Of a stretch of 64,000 nt of DNA, positions 1 to 15,213 are shown piece by piece. The stretch's first letter is position 1, and every line of letters begins with the position of its first letter. The notes below the pieces were generated by a model, which had not been told where the DNA came from, made no database searches, and saw only the letters and a list, made by a program, of their open reading frames with translations. The stretch comes from Mangifera indica (taxonomy: Eukaryota > Streptophyta > Magnoliopsida > Sapindales > Anacardiaceae). A program made the position numbers and the translations under genes. The DNA lies in NCBI RefSeq assembly GCF_011075055.1, contig NW_025401119.1, positions 124,001 to 188,000 on the forward strand. The letters run 5' to 3'.

Positions 1-1213
1 CAATCACATGATGACACATATATATGTGTATATATTTGTGTATCCAAAATAAGTACACATAATTTTATTGTAAGTAAATTGGGTATGCGTCAAGTCAACC
101 CATTATGGGTGGACCAAGCCCAATAATTATCTTTTCATGTTTGAAACTATTCCAACTCCCAACAAGCACAAAGACTTTAATTTTTCTTGAAAAGTTGAGG
201 TCGCTTTTGTTCATAATAATTTGGAGAAGGTTTTGATGGGTCTCTTTGAACTTAAAGAACATTGACGTTTAAGGCACACCACCCAATTCTTCACTGTCAA
301 AGAGGGTGGTTGTCCCAATGGTGCAATGTTTGTATATCAAACAAATTTATTTAATTAATAATTATATTGAATTACCGATGCATTTGCCTGCATCCATGAT
401 TCCGATCTATCAATTCATATATTACATGGACAAATTAAATGGTAATGTAACTATCTATGTCTTAGTCATTTTAGCTTACTCATATACTATATTAGTTTAA
501 AAATAATGCTTATTTCATAGAGTAATGTTACATGCACGTAATTTAAAAAAAATACTATACACATTTATTTTAAGTGTATAAATTGATACACACTTATATA
601 TATCATCACATAATTAGGTGTTACTTTATTCTTAAAATAAATTAACTTAATCATATGATGATGTACATAAATATATATTCAAAGTGAATACACATAGTTT
701 TATTATTTTAAATAAATAATTTGATACATAAATAATATTATCTTGTGATTAAATGTTATTTTCCCTTTAATTAAAAATTATTTAATTACATAATAATATA
801 TCATTTATATATATTTAAATATGTATTTAAAGTTGTATGCCCATAGTTTATTGTATTTCTTAAACATTAATAGTTGCCCATGTTATGGAGATGATTTGTA
901 ACATAAGATAAAATATTATTATGAAGCTTGGAAAAGCTGAACTCTTCAAACTCTAAAATCTACCTACAATTTTTTTAATTGGGTGCGGTTTGTTGGTTTG
1001 TGTGATTAATATATTGATTATCATTATGTGAACCAGTACAATAAAATTATGTGTATAAATAATACATATAATTTTATACAGAAATAATAACTTATTATTA
1101 TGTGATTAAATATTGTTTTATTTCAAATTTAAAATTATCTAATTATATAATAATATATCATTATTTATATATAAAATTATACATTTTATTTATGTATATA
1201 TCACTATTTGATC

Positions 1214-1280
<67 letters not shown>

Positions 1281-1690
1281 GACAAATAACTTAATGTTTC
1301 ATATTGGAAAAAGGAGATCAGAAATATATAAATGAAATTCATTCTATGAAGAGTTCTGTTAAAGATGGTCTAGATACAAACCCAGATTATTTTTGTTAAC
1401 AGGAGATCTGTTTTCAGAAGAAACTTCTAAAAAATGCTCTCAAGGTAAAACAAATTTTACAGTAATTTAATTAGGACAAAATAGAGATATAGCTTCTAAA
1501 ATTGTGATTAATGATTTGGTAAATTTAGGCAATGGGTGCCATATTAATGGAAGAAAGAAACAACACAGTCTATCATCACACCGAACCATTGTTTTCAAAA
1601 TCTTTAGTATTATTTATATGACAAAAAGATGGCCATAAATTTCAGCGAAAGTTGATGAATCTTTGTATTGTCAGCCAAAAATATAGAGTG
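1..1690. other. AT-rich intergenic spacer
   Basis: No open frame with family features is visible on either strand. The stretch is A/T-dominated and includes a long AT microsatellite. The only longer open frames (for example 306-500 +) are low-complexity and look accidental. Confidence 0.7.
1218..1277. repeat. (AT)n microsatellite
   Basis: About 60 bp of uninterrupted AT dinucleotide repeat, seen directly. Confidence 0.95.
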
Positions 1691-1903
1691 ATTTATGACC
1701 CTTGAAAGAAAATAAATGGATGAATGAAGGGGACCATGATAGGGAAATTTTTTGTTCTTGGCAGAAGACGAACCAAAGGGTAAGTTGAAAAGAGCTTTTC
1801 ACCGGCCACCCAGAGCCAAAACGCACAGATCATTGCCAAAATAAGCCGCATGCACAACAGGCTTAGTGTCTCTTCCTCTTCCCCACCTATATGGGGCTTT
1901 CTC

Positions 1904-1910
1904 TTTATAA
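1904..1910 (+). promoter_or_regulatory. TATA box of the miR160-mimic transcript
   Basis: TTTATAA lies just upstream of a CT-rich leader (1915-1962), the usual arrangement of plant Pol II core promoters. It points to transcription on the + strand from about 1935, the strand on which the miR160 mimic site at 2256-2279 must be read. The start site is inferred. Confidence 0.5.
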
Positions 1911-2167
1911 CCCCATCTCTCTCTTTTCTCTTCTTTCTGTCCTCTCTATCTCTCTCTCTCAATGTGTGATGAGAGAGATTTTTTATATAATTTTAAGAGA
2001 GAAGGAATTCTTGGTGGGTTTTGCCCAAGAGGACAAGCACTTCGCATCTCTCTCAACCACCCATTTTGTTCCAAGATGCTATGGCGAAACTGCCCTCGCG
2101 ATGCCCATCAAATTCCCTTCTAAATCAAAGGCCATTTTGGGTGTTTACAAGAATTATAAGCCATGAT

Positions 2168-2190
2168 GAAGAAGAAGAAGAAGAAGAAGA
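2168..2190. repeat. (GAA)n microsatellite
   Basis: A 23-bp GAA run inside the mimic transcript. It creates the poly-Glu stretch in the short frame at 2021-2230. Confidence 0.9.
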
Positions 2191-2255
2191 ATTCTACAAG
2201 TATTGTAACTCTCTCTCCCTCACTCTTTAACATTTTCCTTCACTGAGTAGAAACC

Positions 2256-2279
2256 AGGCAGACAGGATGGAGCCAGGCA
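2256..2279 (+). promoter_or_regulatory. miR160 target-mimic site with 3-nt central bulge
   Basis: Aligned with canonical miR160 (5' UGCCUGGCUC / CCUGUAUGCCA 3'), bases 2270-2279 pair perfectly with miRNA positions 10 to 1. Bases 2267-2269 (ATG) are unpaired. Bases 2257-2266 pair with positions 20 to 11 except for one mismatch at position 16 (base 2261); base 2256 mismatches position 21. A perfect 5' half, a 3-nt bulge at the 10/11 cleavage point and a well-paired 3' half are the defining features of a plant target mimic. The miRNA sequence is from general knowledge; the pairing was read directly. Confidence 0.8.
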
Positions 2280-2829
2280 ATTGTGGTTATAGCCCTCTAC
2301 TTACAGTTTTAGTTTTCGAGTTCACACAAGTATACTACCCCTTTTCATTGAACCCTTCTTCAGTTTCAACTTGTTGAGATTTTAAGGAAGAGGAAAGAAG
2401 AAAACTGTTACAATAAGCGCCATTCATGATTCCAGCATATGAGGTGAAGAATCTAAGTATTATCTATTTATGTACGTACATGAGAACTTTAAAAGATGAT
2501 GTCCCTTGTTCTTCCCATTTTATTTAATACGTATTGTTGAATTTGCTTTACATACCTTGTGCATCTCCTTTGTATTTGGTGTTCTTCGTTTCTTGCTTAT
2601 ATATTCTTTTTGTTTAGGTGTTTAGATTAAACTAAGGAGAAAGAGAAAACCTTATTTGCAGATCTGATTATATTTACAGGAAAATTTTTAAAAGTTTTTT
2701 TGTTTCGATCTGGTGAAGGGCATGTTTACAGGCTTTTTGAGACTGAAGTTTTCGTTCTCACTTCCTTTCTGTACCGTCAATCGATTTCGATCTTTAATGC
2801 TACTACCCCACTGAGTTTTTGGTGTTTAT

Positions 2830-5130
2830 GAAATATATATAACCCTAATTAAATTAATAATTAATTAATATGGTTTTTATTATTAACGAAGCATCATAAA
2901 CTTCCAACTCCATTAAATTCTATGATAATGATAAGAATTTTGAAGAATTACACTCTACAATAAAGAGGTCGATGGGTCATGTCAACCTCCGAAATAAAAA
3001 TCTACAATTAAAAAGAGTTGTGGTTCGTAATTTTACAAGTCATGTTAAAACCCGAGTTTAGAACGAACGATCTTGGGAGTTCGTAAGAAAACCCTATTAC
3101 CTCTTTCGTCTGCTCAATTCTTCACTAAACTTTCAGCTTAGTTAATCTCTCAACTCTCATTTTAAGCCAAGCTCACTTGATCTCTCACTTAATTTTTTAA
3201 ATTATTTTGTTTTCATCTCTTTTAATATTTGCCAATTGTTATATATATATATATATATTTTCTAAATTCATATCAAAATGGTTCTAATTCAAATGAATTT
3301 AATTTTTTCATTATGAGCAAAATCAATATTTTGATAAAGAAACACAATTACAACCACCACCCAAAAAATAAAAAAAAGAAAAAAAGAAAGCAAAAGGCAA
3401 AGTGTTATAGCATTCCAATCAAATTAAAGAAAATATTAGAGGTAAGTTGGGTTTACATGCATTATGCAAACATTGCAGTTCTTATAATATATATAAGTTC
3501 AAGTGACACTTGAGTATATCAACGAAGGCAACGACAAATTGCATTTACAAAATCAAGATTGGTATGTGAATCCTCTTTTGCTAATACAAATAATTTTAAT
3601 ATATATAATTCTGTAATACTTCACATATAATCAATAATACATGAGATATATATAGTCAAGTACATTGTCACGATTCATCAATATTTTTTATTCGGTGATG
3701 ATAGTATTTTAAAAAAGTTTGTATAAATAGTATACAACCTGCATATAGAAGAATTCCTATAAACTAATAAAAATAAAAAGTATAAATGAATTTAGTTATT
3801 TAAATGATTTCATATCTATAGACGTTTATTAACCAAGATTTAAAATATATTTGTGCAATAGTTCGTTATATTAATATTGATTGACAATTACACAAAAAAA
3901 TATTACATTTGGAGTTTTAGAATATTGACATACTGGTGTAACCACTTACAAAGCTTTAGCTAACAATTTTAATGAATATTAAATAACTAAAAGTATTTTG
4001 TTAATCACATTTGACATAAATCAAACGATAAAGTTCTTAAGTTAATGATAAAATATTTAAATTTACCGTTTAATAGTAAATTATTTCATATTAAATTTAT
4101 ATGTGATATAAATAAATTTAATTACATAAAATGAATTAAGTTTATCACGTGTAAAAATAGGAACAATTAGACATTAACTTTATCCCGTTATCTCTTTTAT
4201 ATTTACAAGTATATCATTTAATGTATAAATAAATGAGATAAAAATTAAAAAAATTAAAAATTGATATTAAAATTTATTGCAAATTGTAACTCGACATATT
4301 TAATGTTAAAATATTATGAAGGGTATGAAAATGTAAAAATCTTATATTTTTTATTGAGCATGATTCAAAAATTGGTTATATTTTAATAAATATGTTAAAA
4401 TTTTTAAAAATTCTACAGATTAATTTGTTTCGATTCTTATTTTATAATGAATATTATTTTTATTTTTAAAAAATATAGATATAATAAAGTTTTTTAGAAA
4501 AAACATTTAAGAAAATTTTTATTTGAAAAGTATTTATTTTAAAATACTTTAGACAAATTATATATCTATTTAAAAATGAAATTTATAACAACATGCTTAA
4601 CAAAGCCTAGGCGAGAATTGAAGATTTTCTTTTGACATGACATGTAAGGGGAACAAAAGATTTTGAGGTTGCGAGTGGGTTGAGCCCTCCGTTTTAACAG
4701 GTTGAGCCAGACTCATTGGTTGGTCAGACCAAACTCACATTTAAAAAATAAACCTACAGATCGAACATGGTCCAATAAAGATTAAAAAAATATATGATAA
4801 GGTGACCCGTTGAAGGGTTTGCACAACATGGCCCAGGTTGCCTTGGGCTGTACCGCTAGCCTTCATTTGCTAGCGGGCTGGATTAGCTTACTCGAGTCGC
4901 TAGGTAGCAGGTCTAGACACAGTACAATCCGCCAGCATGATGGACAATGTTGAAGCCAGAGTCGGCAGAGCACGACCGTTGACATTGCTATGCATGATTC
5001 CATTTCTATCTTTAGTTGACTTTTTATTTTTAGAATGGCGCGTGAAAGGCGGAAGATCAAACGGTTAAAAATTACAAGTAGAGGGTAATTTCGAAATACA
5101 ACTGGCAAGGTTAAATAAAGATTTACCCTC
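2830..5130. other. AT-rich intergenic spacer with a dispersed repeat copy
   Basis: No gene is seen. The part at about 3130-3960 is a copy of a repeat found again at 42380-43140. 4600-4900 is less AT-rich, with short inverted words around the GCTAGC motifs, and passes into the tubulin promoter. Confidence 0.6.
3130..3960 (+). repeat. dispersed repeat, copy 1
   Basis: Recognisably colinear with 42380-43140. Shared blocks include the TGAATCCTCTT segment (near 3567 and 42728), the GTGATGATAGTATTTTA segment (near 3696 and 42838) and the following AACCA-GATTTA block. Divergence is high, with many small indels. No terminal inverted repeat or coding sequence was recognised. Confidence 0.5.
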
Positions 5131-5138
5131 AACTTCTC

Positions 5139-5146
5139 TATATAAA
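5139..5146 (+). promoter_or_regulatory. TATA box of the alpha-tubulin gene
   Basis: TATATAAA lies 114 bp before the tubulin start codon, followed by a leader of roughly 85 nt. No competing TATA lies closer. Confidence 0.6.
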
Positions 5147-5157
5147 TCGAATGGTAA

Positions 5158-7717
<2,560 letters not shown>

Positions 7718-7859
7718 GAAAATCTTATGTTCCAAATTAATAATCAACTTGCTTTTTAAATTGCTTTTATGCTGTGATGACGTTATTGTTTCTTCTGGTC
7801 ATACGGCTGGATTGAGTTCATCAGTTGACGTCGATGATATGAATGTGTCCCCTTGTTGA

Positions 7860-8869
7860 ATAATTTTGTTATTTCTTCACTATGCTATTTACTTATAACA
7901 TGAGATCATAGTTAATTTAAAACTACACGGTGTAGAGGGAAATACACTTGGGCCGTTTGGGTCGTAGTAAAGGAAGATTAAAATATTTTATTATTTATAT
8001 TAAATAATAATTTAATTATCATTATTATTTTAAATATTAAGATATTAAAATATTATTAAATTAATTTTAATTTTACTATAATTTTATTTTTATTTATTAA
8101 ATTTTTAAAATTAAAATACTTTTATTTTTAATTAAAATGAAATTATAAAATATATTTTAAAAAATAAAATTATATATATAAATAATATATATAATTTTAT
8201 ATATAATTAATAATATATTATTACATAATAAAATATTATTTTATCTCTAATTTTAAATTATTTAATTACATGATAACATATAATTAGTTGTGTATATTAT
8301 TTTTACATATAATATTATTTTATTTTAAAATATTTATATTAAAAATATTTATATAAAATCACATTTTTATTTTTATTATTTTTAATAAATATAACATTAT
8401 TTATATCTATTAATTTTTATTAAATATAATAATAATTTATAATTAATTATTTTTAAATTAACCTATTTCTATAACAATATTTTATACTCAATGCTAGGAC
8501 AAATAAGTAACCTAATTTCTTTTTTTAATGCTTAGTTTCACTATTATTATATCAAATTATAAAATTTAATTTAATAAATTTGAATCGTTGCTTTTATATT
8601 TGGAATCCTAACGTACAACGCGTGTCTATTTTAATGTTGCAACTCGTGTCAATTGTAATGCTGCTGGGTCAGTCTTATTCGTACGGTGAGTACACGTGCA
8701 GGTACATAATTAGAGGAGACATTGAAAAAAGAGTTCATTTGACCAGAGAAAGAGGGTGGTCTTCCACGCATGACGCACCCACCTGCCATTTCTAAACGTT
8801 CATTTCCATATTCCTGTCCCCTCTCTTCCATGTTTCCTCTGCTCTTTGTATTTTTTTATTTTTTTATTT
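7860..8869. other. AT-rich intergenic spacer
   Basis: Extremely AT-rich from 7980 to 8575 and free of recognisable genes. 8590-8840 is more balanced in composition but has no recognisable gene. It directly abuts the fold-back element at 8870. Confidence 0.6.
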
Positions 8870-9592
8870 GGTCAATGGGTTATTTTTCACTTAAAGTATA
8901 CTATTTTTTTAAGTATCATTTTAATTTAAAAAAATTTAAACATCAATTTATATGCAGTTCAAATTAACGAAATTTTAATCTCTTAAAATTTTATTTTTTT
9001 CTTTTAAAATTTAAAAACTAAAAGTTTTCTCTAAATCTAAGTTTTAAAAAATGACAATTTTTTCTTAGAGTTTAGTTTTTATATCTTTGACATCAAATTT
9101 GGTGTCATTGCGAACTGTCTATCTCTCCTGAAGTTTTCTCTCTCTTCGGTAGTTTATCTCCACTTATTTGAACACCTAATCGACATCAAATGAGGATTGG
9201 GAGAAGATGGGTGACGAAACTCTTCATCTTCTAGACAAAGATCGATGTCGAACGGGTGTCCAAATAGATGAAGAGAAACCATCAGAGGGAGATAAAGCTT
9301 CGGGAGGGATAGACGGCCAGTAATGACATTGAATTTAACGTCGGAGATATAGAAACTAACCCTAAGGGAAAATTATCATTTTTTAAAACTTTGATTGAGA
9401 GAACTTTTAGTTTTTAAAGTTTAAGAGAATAAAATAAGATTATATTTTAGTTTATTTTTAATATTATAGATAAAATAATGATTTTATTCTTATTATCATT
9501 AATTTTAATCAGTTATAAATAAATATTAAGATTTTTAAAGTTAAAAAAAAAAACTAAAAAAAATAACATACTTTAGGTGAAAAATAGTCCCC
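8870..9592. mobile_element. fold-back Mutator-like MITE (723 bp)
   Basis: The two halves are imperfect reverse complements along most of their length. The left end (GGTCAATGGGTTATTTTTCAC) matches the reverse complement of the right end (GGGGACTATTTTTCACCTAA), and the arms meet near 9210. The flanking 9-mers TTTTTATTT (8861-8869) and TTTTTAAAT (9593-9601) agree at 8 of 9 positions, the target-duplication length of MULEs. It has no coding capacity. It belongs to the family at 27545, 33945, 37244, 38219 and 38397. Confidence 0.75.
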
Positions 9593-10380
9593 TTTTTAAA
9601 TTGACTATATTCACGCGCCGCCACAATTACCTTGTTTTCTCCTTTTTTTTTTTTTTTTTTTGGCTGTTTTGGGGTTTTAATAGTGTATGTACAATCATTT
9701 AGAATGATTTAAGAGTTTTATAAAACTAAATCAAAAAATAGTATAAAAATTTTTTAAATTGAATTAAACAAAAAAAATTAATTTAATTTAATTTAAATTA
9801 CAGTTTGAATATATTTAAATGTTTTATTTTTAAATATATATAATTTAATAAAATTATAATTTTTTATAATATAATATAAATACGTAAAATAAATAAATAA
9901 TATATAATATACATAATAAAATAAATTTTAAAAACAAATTATATATCTAATTACTTGTTAAAAAATACAGTTTACAGATTGATTCAATTTGATAAAATTA
10001 CTCAAAAATTTATCAAATCAAACAAAACAATTTTATAAATTAAATTAAATTACATTATAATTCTTCAATAATTTCATAAGTTTTACCACTCTCTCGTGCC
10101 TATGGAGGCAACTGTGAAACCACTACTCCCTGTGACTTTGCTGGTTTCAAAGAACAGTCTTGTCCGTGTAAATTAAGATAATCGTTCTCGATTTTAATAA
10201 ATTTTACTATTTTAATGATTTAACACTGGTATATTTAATTCTACCAAATGTATAATAATATGAAAATGTGCACACTCAATGAACTGTAATGGCCACAGCA
10301 AATCAATGGCGTATTATGTTAATGTTATCATCTCATCCCATTAACTATTTTGAAAAATATTTAGTTTCCAGAAGACAGGA
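9593..10380. other. intergenic / possible leader of the AT-hook gene
   Basis: A T-run (about 9642-9660) is followed by AT-rich sequence to 10080. A more balanced stretch at 10080-10175 contains a 24-codon frame (MEATVKPLLP...) that could be an upstream ORF of the next gene. There is no direct evidence for its transcription. Confidence 0.4.
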
Positions 10381-10614
10381 GGACAGGTTTGCAGTAAGCA
10401 TCAAGAAAGCTGTAAAAGTCCTTTACATTCTCTTTGCAAAGTGCTGAAGAGGACATGTGGGTTATTTTTCTGCTCTTTAATGGTATAGCTATTGACCTTT
10501 CTCTCCCGTTCGTCTGCAGGGTAATACAGCATTAGACTTGCAACAAAAACTCTACTCTGTATTCACCAGTGCACGGAAAGTTTTTTGGGCAAAAATAAGC
10601 GTTTTTTCAATGCC

Positions 10615-12952
10615 ATGGAAAAGAAGAAGGGGCAGAAAATTGTTTCCTCTACCAGTCAAGTAACTGAGACAATTGAACTCTTGGTATGAGATTCGATCCT
10701 CTTTATACTTGTTAAAGCAAAGGGAACGCCTTTTTTTTATTTGATCTTGCTTATGCAATTTCAGTTCTTAACTTCTTGTTAAACCCCATTTGGTTGTAAA
10801 GCTCCATCATACTGGTCATTGGTTGACCTTTGTGTAGCTTCATTATCTTGAAGCTTTGTAGTTTGTTTTGTTCTAAAGTTATTTGGAGAGGTGAAAAACA
10901 TGCAGCTCTTTCTTTCACTGACATGATTTGTTACATGTAGATGTTTTATGATTATACTTAAAAATATGTTATTTTTGAATCTCAGCGTGCACAGATCAAT
11001 GAAGAACAAAAGACACACAATGTGACACTTGAAGCAAAGAATACCACCCAATCACCCTCTGCTGTTGTTGCTAGTCAATGGCAGGAAATACCAGATTTCA
11101 CAAAAAACCAGGTTCAGCAAGGCCAGCCACAGCTGCATTTTTCCCAATCAGCTATGCCCTTTTGGATGCCTCCACAGCCTGGTTTCCATTTGTCTGGAGT
11201 AAATATTCCTGCTCCTTTTCAGGCATTCACTCCTTTCAATGCTAGTTGCCAAGCCCCTGTTGTGATAGGAGGAGCAACTTCATCAAGCCAACAACCCCAG
11301 GCTCCTAATTTATGTTACCCTGTTGTTTTCCCGTATCCGAGCTTTCCAGGTAATGATGCAACTCCAGTCATGTGGAAGCAATACAATTTTCTCAGAGTTC
11401 CTTTAGCCTATCCATTTAATTCAACGTTCTCTTTTGGTGCACATTGATTATTCATGTATAATTTAACTTTCTGTAGTCAGATAAAGTGAATTTTTAATAT
11501 AGTCAGATATTTTGCACATCATAGTTTCCAAATTTAGTAAAACTATGTACATCCAGTTTTGATTATTCAATTAGGTATCTAAATGATTTGTCATCATGTA
11601 ATTGAATGATTAAATTATCATAGTATGTATTTGAATACTTAAAATTGAATGCACATAACATTACTCTCCTAGACTAGATTAATGTTTAGAGGTGTGCCAA
11701 ATGTATATATTATTATTCATATGAAAGTGGAGATCTTCTTGTTAATAGGTCCTTTGGATTCTTCATCTTGGTTTCCCCAAGGTCAACAATTGCAGTTTCC
11801 CTGCACATACAATGGCCTAGGAGGATATGTTTATGCCTCTGCAGTGCCTCCATCACCACTTAGTTGCTCGGCATCCCTTGGGCAACCCTTTCAGAGAGGA
11901 ATTATCAGGCCGTTGGCAAAAATTTCTCAGAAGCATCAACAGCTTTGGGAAGCTCAAGTATGAGTTCTTATCTTCAACTATCATATTATGCTTAGAGTGA
12001 ATTTAGTAATCTGATATTTTTTAATATTTTCATATGGGTTTATTTGGTTTTGAGGATGCAGTCAGCAGAGAATGTTCAGTTATGGACTGTTATTGGTCAG
12101 TTGCAATCTGAACTAGCTAATTGCAAAAGCTCCCTAATGAAACTCGAAGCAGAAGTTTCATCCCTCACACCACCAGTCGAAGAAATGACTGCCCAAGTTG
12201 CTGGGACTGCTTTATCTGGGCAAGCATCAAAGAGAGGAAGACCAAGGAAATCGACTGCTGCAGTTGATGTTTTAGCTACTCCTGATGAGCATTATCCCCG
12301 AGCACGAGGTAGAAAGCCTGGTGCATTAGGTAAATTTCAATCATCTGAACCTAGAACTCTTGTCTTTGAAAAGGTTAATCTAATCAAGGTGGATGATAGA
12401 GTAAAAGCACGTCATTCCCCTGCTACTGTTCAGCAAGAAAATGATAAAAAGACATCTAATATTATCACTACCAGCAGTGATAATATTGAAGTTAATGGAA
12501 GCAATTTGATGATGCCTGCTTTCAACAGTCAAATTCTACAGGAGAATCCCGGAATTCAGCTAAATGCTATCAAGCTTAATTCCTCTTCCAAGATGGAGAA
12601 TATTCGTGACAAGGCTGATGACTTGGGAGCTGGCTTTTCAGTTATTTCGCAGAAACCAAAGGGAAGTTTTGGTTGGCCTTCTAATAATAACCCTGAAAAC
12701 TGTGGGAGGAATGCTTTTAATGCAAGTTCTCAAGGTTTCTATGATAATGGCGGCGTCATTAAACAAGGAGGAAAGCACATTCCCGGATGGAGCTTTGCCG
12801 ATGAGTCAACTGCTCTGCAACAGCTTGAAGAGGGCGTTGTTGGATCAGATAAGAATAGCAATGAGGAGGAAATGGGAGAAGATGCAAGCTCAGGTGGTGA
12901 AGAAACTGCTTCAACAAAAGCTGAGACTGCATATGCATGGATAGTGCGCTAG
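10615..12952 (+). CDS. AT-hook-containing nuclear protein of unknown function
   Basis: Exons: 10615-10683, 10986-11349, 11749-11957 and 12062-12952; phases and GT-AG borders all fit, giving 510 residues. The start is MEKKKGQKI; the overlapping ATG five bases upstream closes after 17 codons. Residues about 24-195 are rich in Gln, Pro, Ser and aromatics (PFWMPPQPGF, SSSQQPQAP). A short helix with heptad-like spacing follows (about 216-245, QLQSELANCKSSLMKLEAEV). Next come a canonical AT-hook core (KRGRPRK, about residue 275) and a second hook-like RGRKPG. The C-terminal half is Asn/Ser-rich and ends in an acidic patch. AT-hooks bind the minor groove of AT-rich DNA, so a chromatin or transcription role is plausible. 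I do not recognise the exact family; no PPC/DUF296 domain is seen, so it is not a canonical AHL protein. Confidence 0.85.
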
Positions 12953-13259
12953 GAACCGAGTCTAAAGGCTTTATATAAGTAAAGTGTAGCTGGTAATTGC
13001 AATCAAATCCTCTTCAATTTTTGCAATTTGCATAGGTGCATTCTGCTTTTTTATTTTGATTCTAGCTCGTGATGGACAATTCTGTTCAGGTGGGGTAACT
13101 TCTTTATGTAATTGGAGGAAGGTTGCCTAAATTTTTGAAGTGGGCAGGATTTAGAGATGAGGCTTTCTTTTAAGACACGAAGAAGAGGAATCTTATACAT
13201 GGCTTGTCTCCTCGAGTTTTTATTCAGTAGTGTTTTGTTCAATGGAAATATTATCTTTG

Positions 13260-15200
13260 ATATATCTTTTCTTACACGTATTAAAACAATCGATCTTGTT
13301 ATTCAGTCGAATATGAGTAGTTTGAGAACAATCCTCTAGACATAACCTTCGAAGTTTCAAAGACTTAAATACTAATAATTAGGAGATAAATAATTTCAAT
13401 TTTGAATATCTTTTGGCGATTATAAAAAAATAGTTATAGGTCAAATCTTCAGCCACAATAATCATCCAGAATTATGTTAATCATCACATAAAAGTATATA
13501 TCTTCAATGAAGGCAAAAATCAACCTGTTTAATTCAAAATCATGGATTAAACTTCAGGGAGAGAGAAAGAAATGAGGGAGGTCTTTTTCCTTAAAATAAC
13601 TATATAAAAAAATAAGAATATAGAGAGTGAATATAGATATGATTTTTGTACTAAATTACAAACTAGTAAGAATATTACAGATATAGACATTTCAAATCAT
13701 GGGATCGAATCACGTAAAAAATGTTCATGTCAATCTTTCTTCTTGACTTCATTTACATATACACATTTCTTTAATAATTTTCAAATAATCATAACAGATT
13801 TATTTGATTTTCTCATGCTTTAATTGTTACTATTGCTATCTATTTTATAAAATGTTTTAAATTATATATATTAGTAGGTGACAATAAATTGCATCGATAG
13901 TTTTGCTTTGAAAAGAGGATATAGGTGCATCTTACACTTGTACCTTCATAATCACAACAATGGTCTACATAACATCGCATAGAAAGAAACTAGATAAAAT
14001 ATTCTCAAATAGTTCTTAAATTGGACTTAAACATATCTCTTGAGACTCGTTCATCTAAAACTAACATATCGTAATTAGAATAAGGTGCTATTTTTAGACC
14101 TTAGAATGAACACCTTGTTATTGTACAACCGACACGCAATACCATCAAGATACTATACTTCACAAGAAGGGATATAAATTTCAAGACACCCAAACCGTAT
14201 ACTAATTTTTGCACTCAACCACTATGAGGGCAATGAATCAACATTCGAAAAAATTAACCCTATTGGCTCTCTATAGAAACCTCCATTATATGTCAATGAA
14301 CAACATTGGGGAACACAAAACATCATGTTTAGCACTATCAAGACAACACTCTGCTCAAAACCCAAAATTTTTAAATGAATCGAGTTTTGAATATCACAAA
14401 TGAATTTTGAATAGGCTTGCATGAATAAAAATTTGTAATATATATAATTTTATAGAATTCTTTATCTTATTTTTATCAATTACAAATATGATTTCTTGGT
14501 TTGGATCAAGGCATTCTAAAATAGACATGACAATGAGCGTGTTAGGCCAAAAACCAGCACAACAATGGGCTTTCGGTTGAGCCAGCCTGTAACAATTACT
14601 AGGCCTATGATATGACCCCATACACACACACATATATAGATGTTTGTATCATGCTAGACCTAAAGCTCACATAATAATAGACCTTCAGCTCACATAATAA
14701 TATACCTTCAGGTTTAGTCGACTCACAAAAATTACTAGGGCCATGACATGACCCTATATATATAGGGTCATGCCATATTAGATCTTTAATAAGCTAGTTG
14801 GGTCTGACATGACTCGTTATAGTAATGGGTTATGTATATTTGGTTTAGGCTAAAATGAAGGGGCTTGAGTCATGTCTTGAGTCGATATGACCCTTTTGAC
14901 ACCTCTACTTTAAAGTATAAAAAAACTAACGAAAATGAGATGATATATTTTTTCAGAAATTAATATTAGAGTATAATTACATCATTCATTTCTTAATCAA
15001 CGATAATGATGTTACGAAGGTATACGTTCATGCAACAAACTTGTATAAAATAATAAAATTGAGATTGATTGCAATACAAAATAAAATAACATAATTTAAA
15101 GGGCTAATTGTGATATTATTTAAGAAATATTTTCCAAATTATGTAAAAAAATTATTATTATTATTTAAAGATATTATAAAAAATTATTACTCTAAATTGG
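13260..15200. other. intergenic spacer between the AT-hook gene and COX6A
   Basis: 13260-14500 contains no recognisable gene; the frames there (for example 14209-14403 +) resemble no family. 14522-14908 is an hAT-like element. Confidence 0.5.
14522..14908. mobile_element. short hAT-like non-autonomous element
   Basis: The left end AGACATGACAATGAG pairs with the reverse complement of the right end (GTAGAGGTGTCAAAAGGGTC). It contains the GGGCTTT and TGGGTC words typical of the GGCC-rich hAT-like MITEs also present at 53355 and 58604. A local palindrome lies at about 14735-14778, around a TATATATA core flanked by GGGTCATG and its complement. No clear 8-bp duplication. Confidence 0.4.
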
Positions 15201-15213
15201 TAGAAAAAGAGAA

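Larger units (their letters stand above)
1935..2700 (+). ncRNA. putative long non-coding RNA, endogenous target mimic of miR160 (eTM160-like)
   Basis: This is a probable Pol II transcript with no convincing protein. It has a TATA box at 1904, a CT-rich leader and only short overlapping frames: a 15-codon frame beginning MLWRNC near 2076 and a Glu-rich frame across a GAA repeat. About 320 nt from the inferred start is a miR160-complementary site whose pairing is interrupted by a 3-nt bulge exactly between miRNA positions 10 and 11 (2256-2279). Such a bulge blocks slicing and lets the RNA sequester the miRNA, as IPS1 does for miR399. Mimics of miR160, which targets ARF10/16/17 auxin response factors, are known in plants. 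The likely role is therefore to relieve miR160 repression of those factors. The 3' end and any introns cannot be placed from sequence. The mimic site is firm; the transcript limits are inference. Confidence 0.6.

Noticed and set aside
2256..2279. Site as the cleavable miR160 target of an ARF gene
   Set aside because: No ARF coding context surrounds it, and the central 3-nt bulge disrupts the cleavage position.
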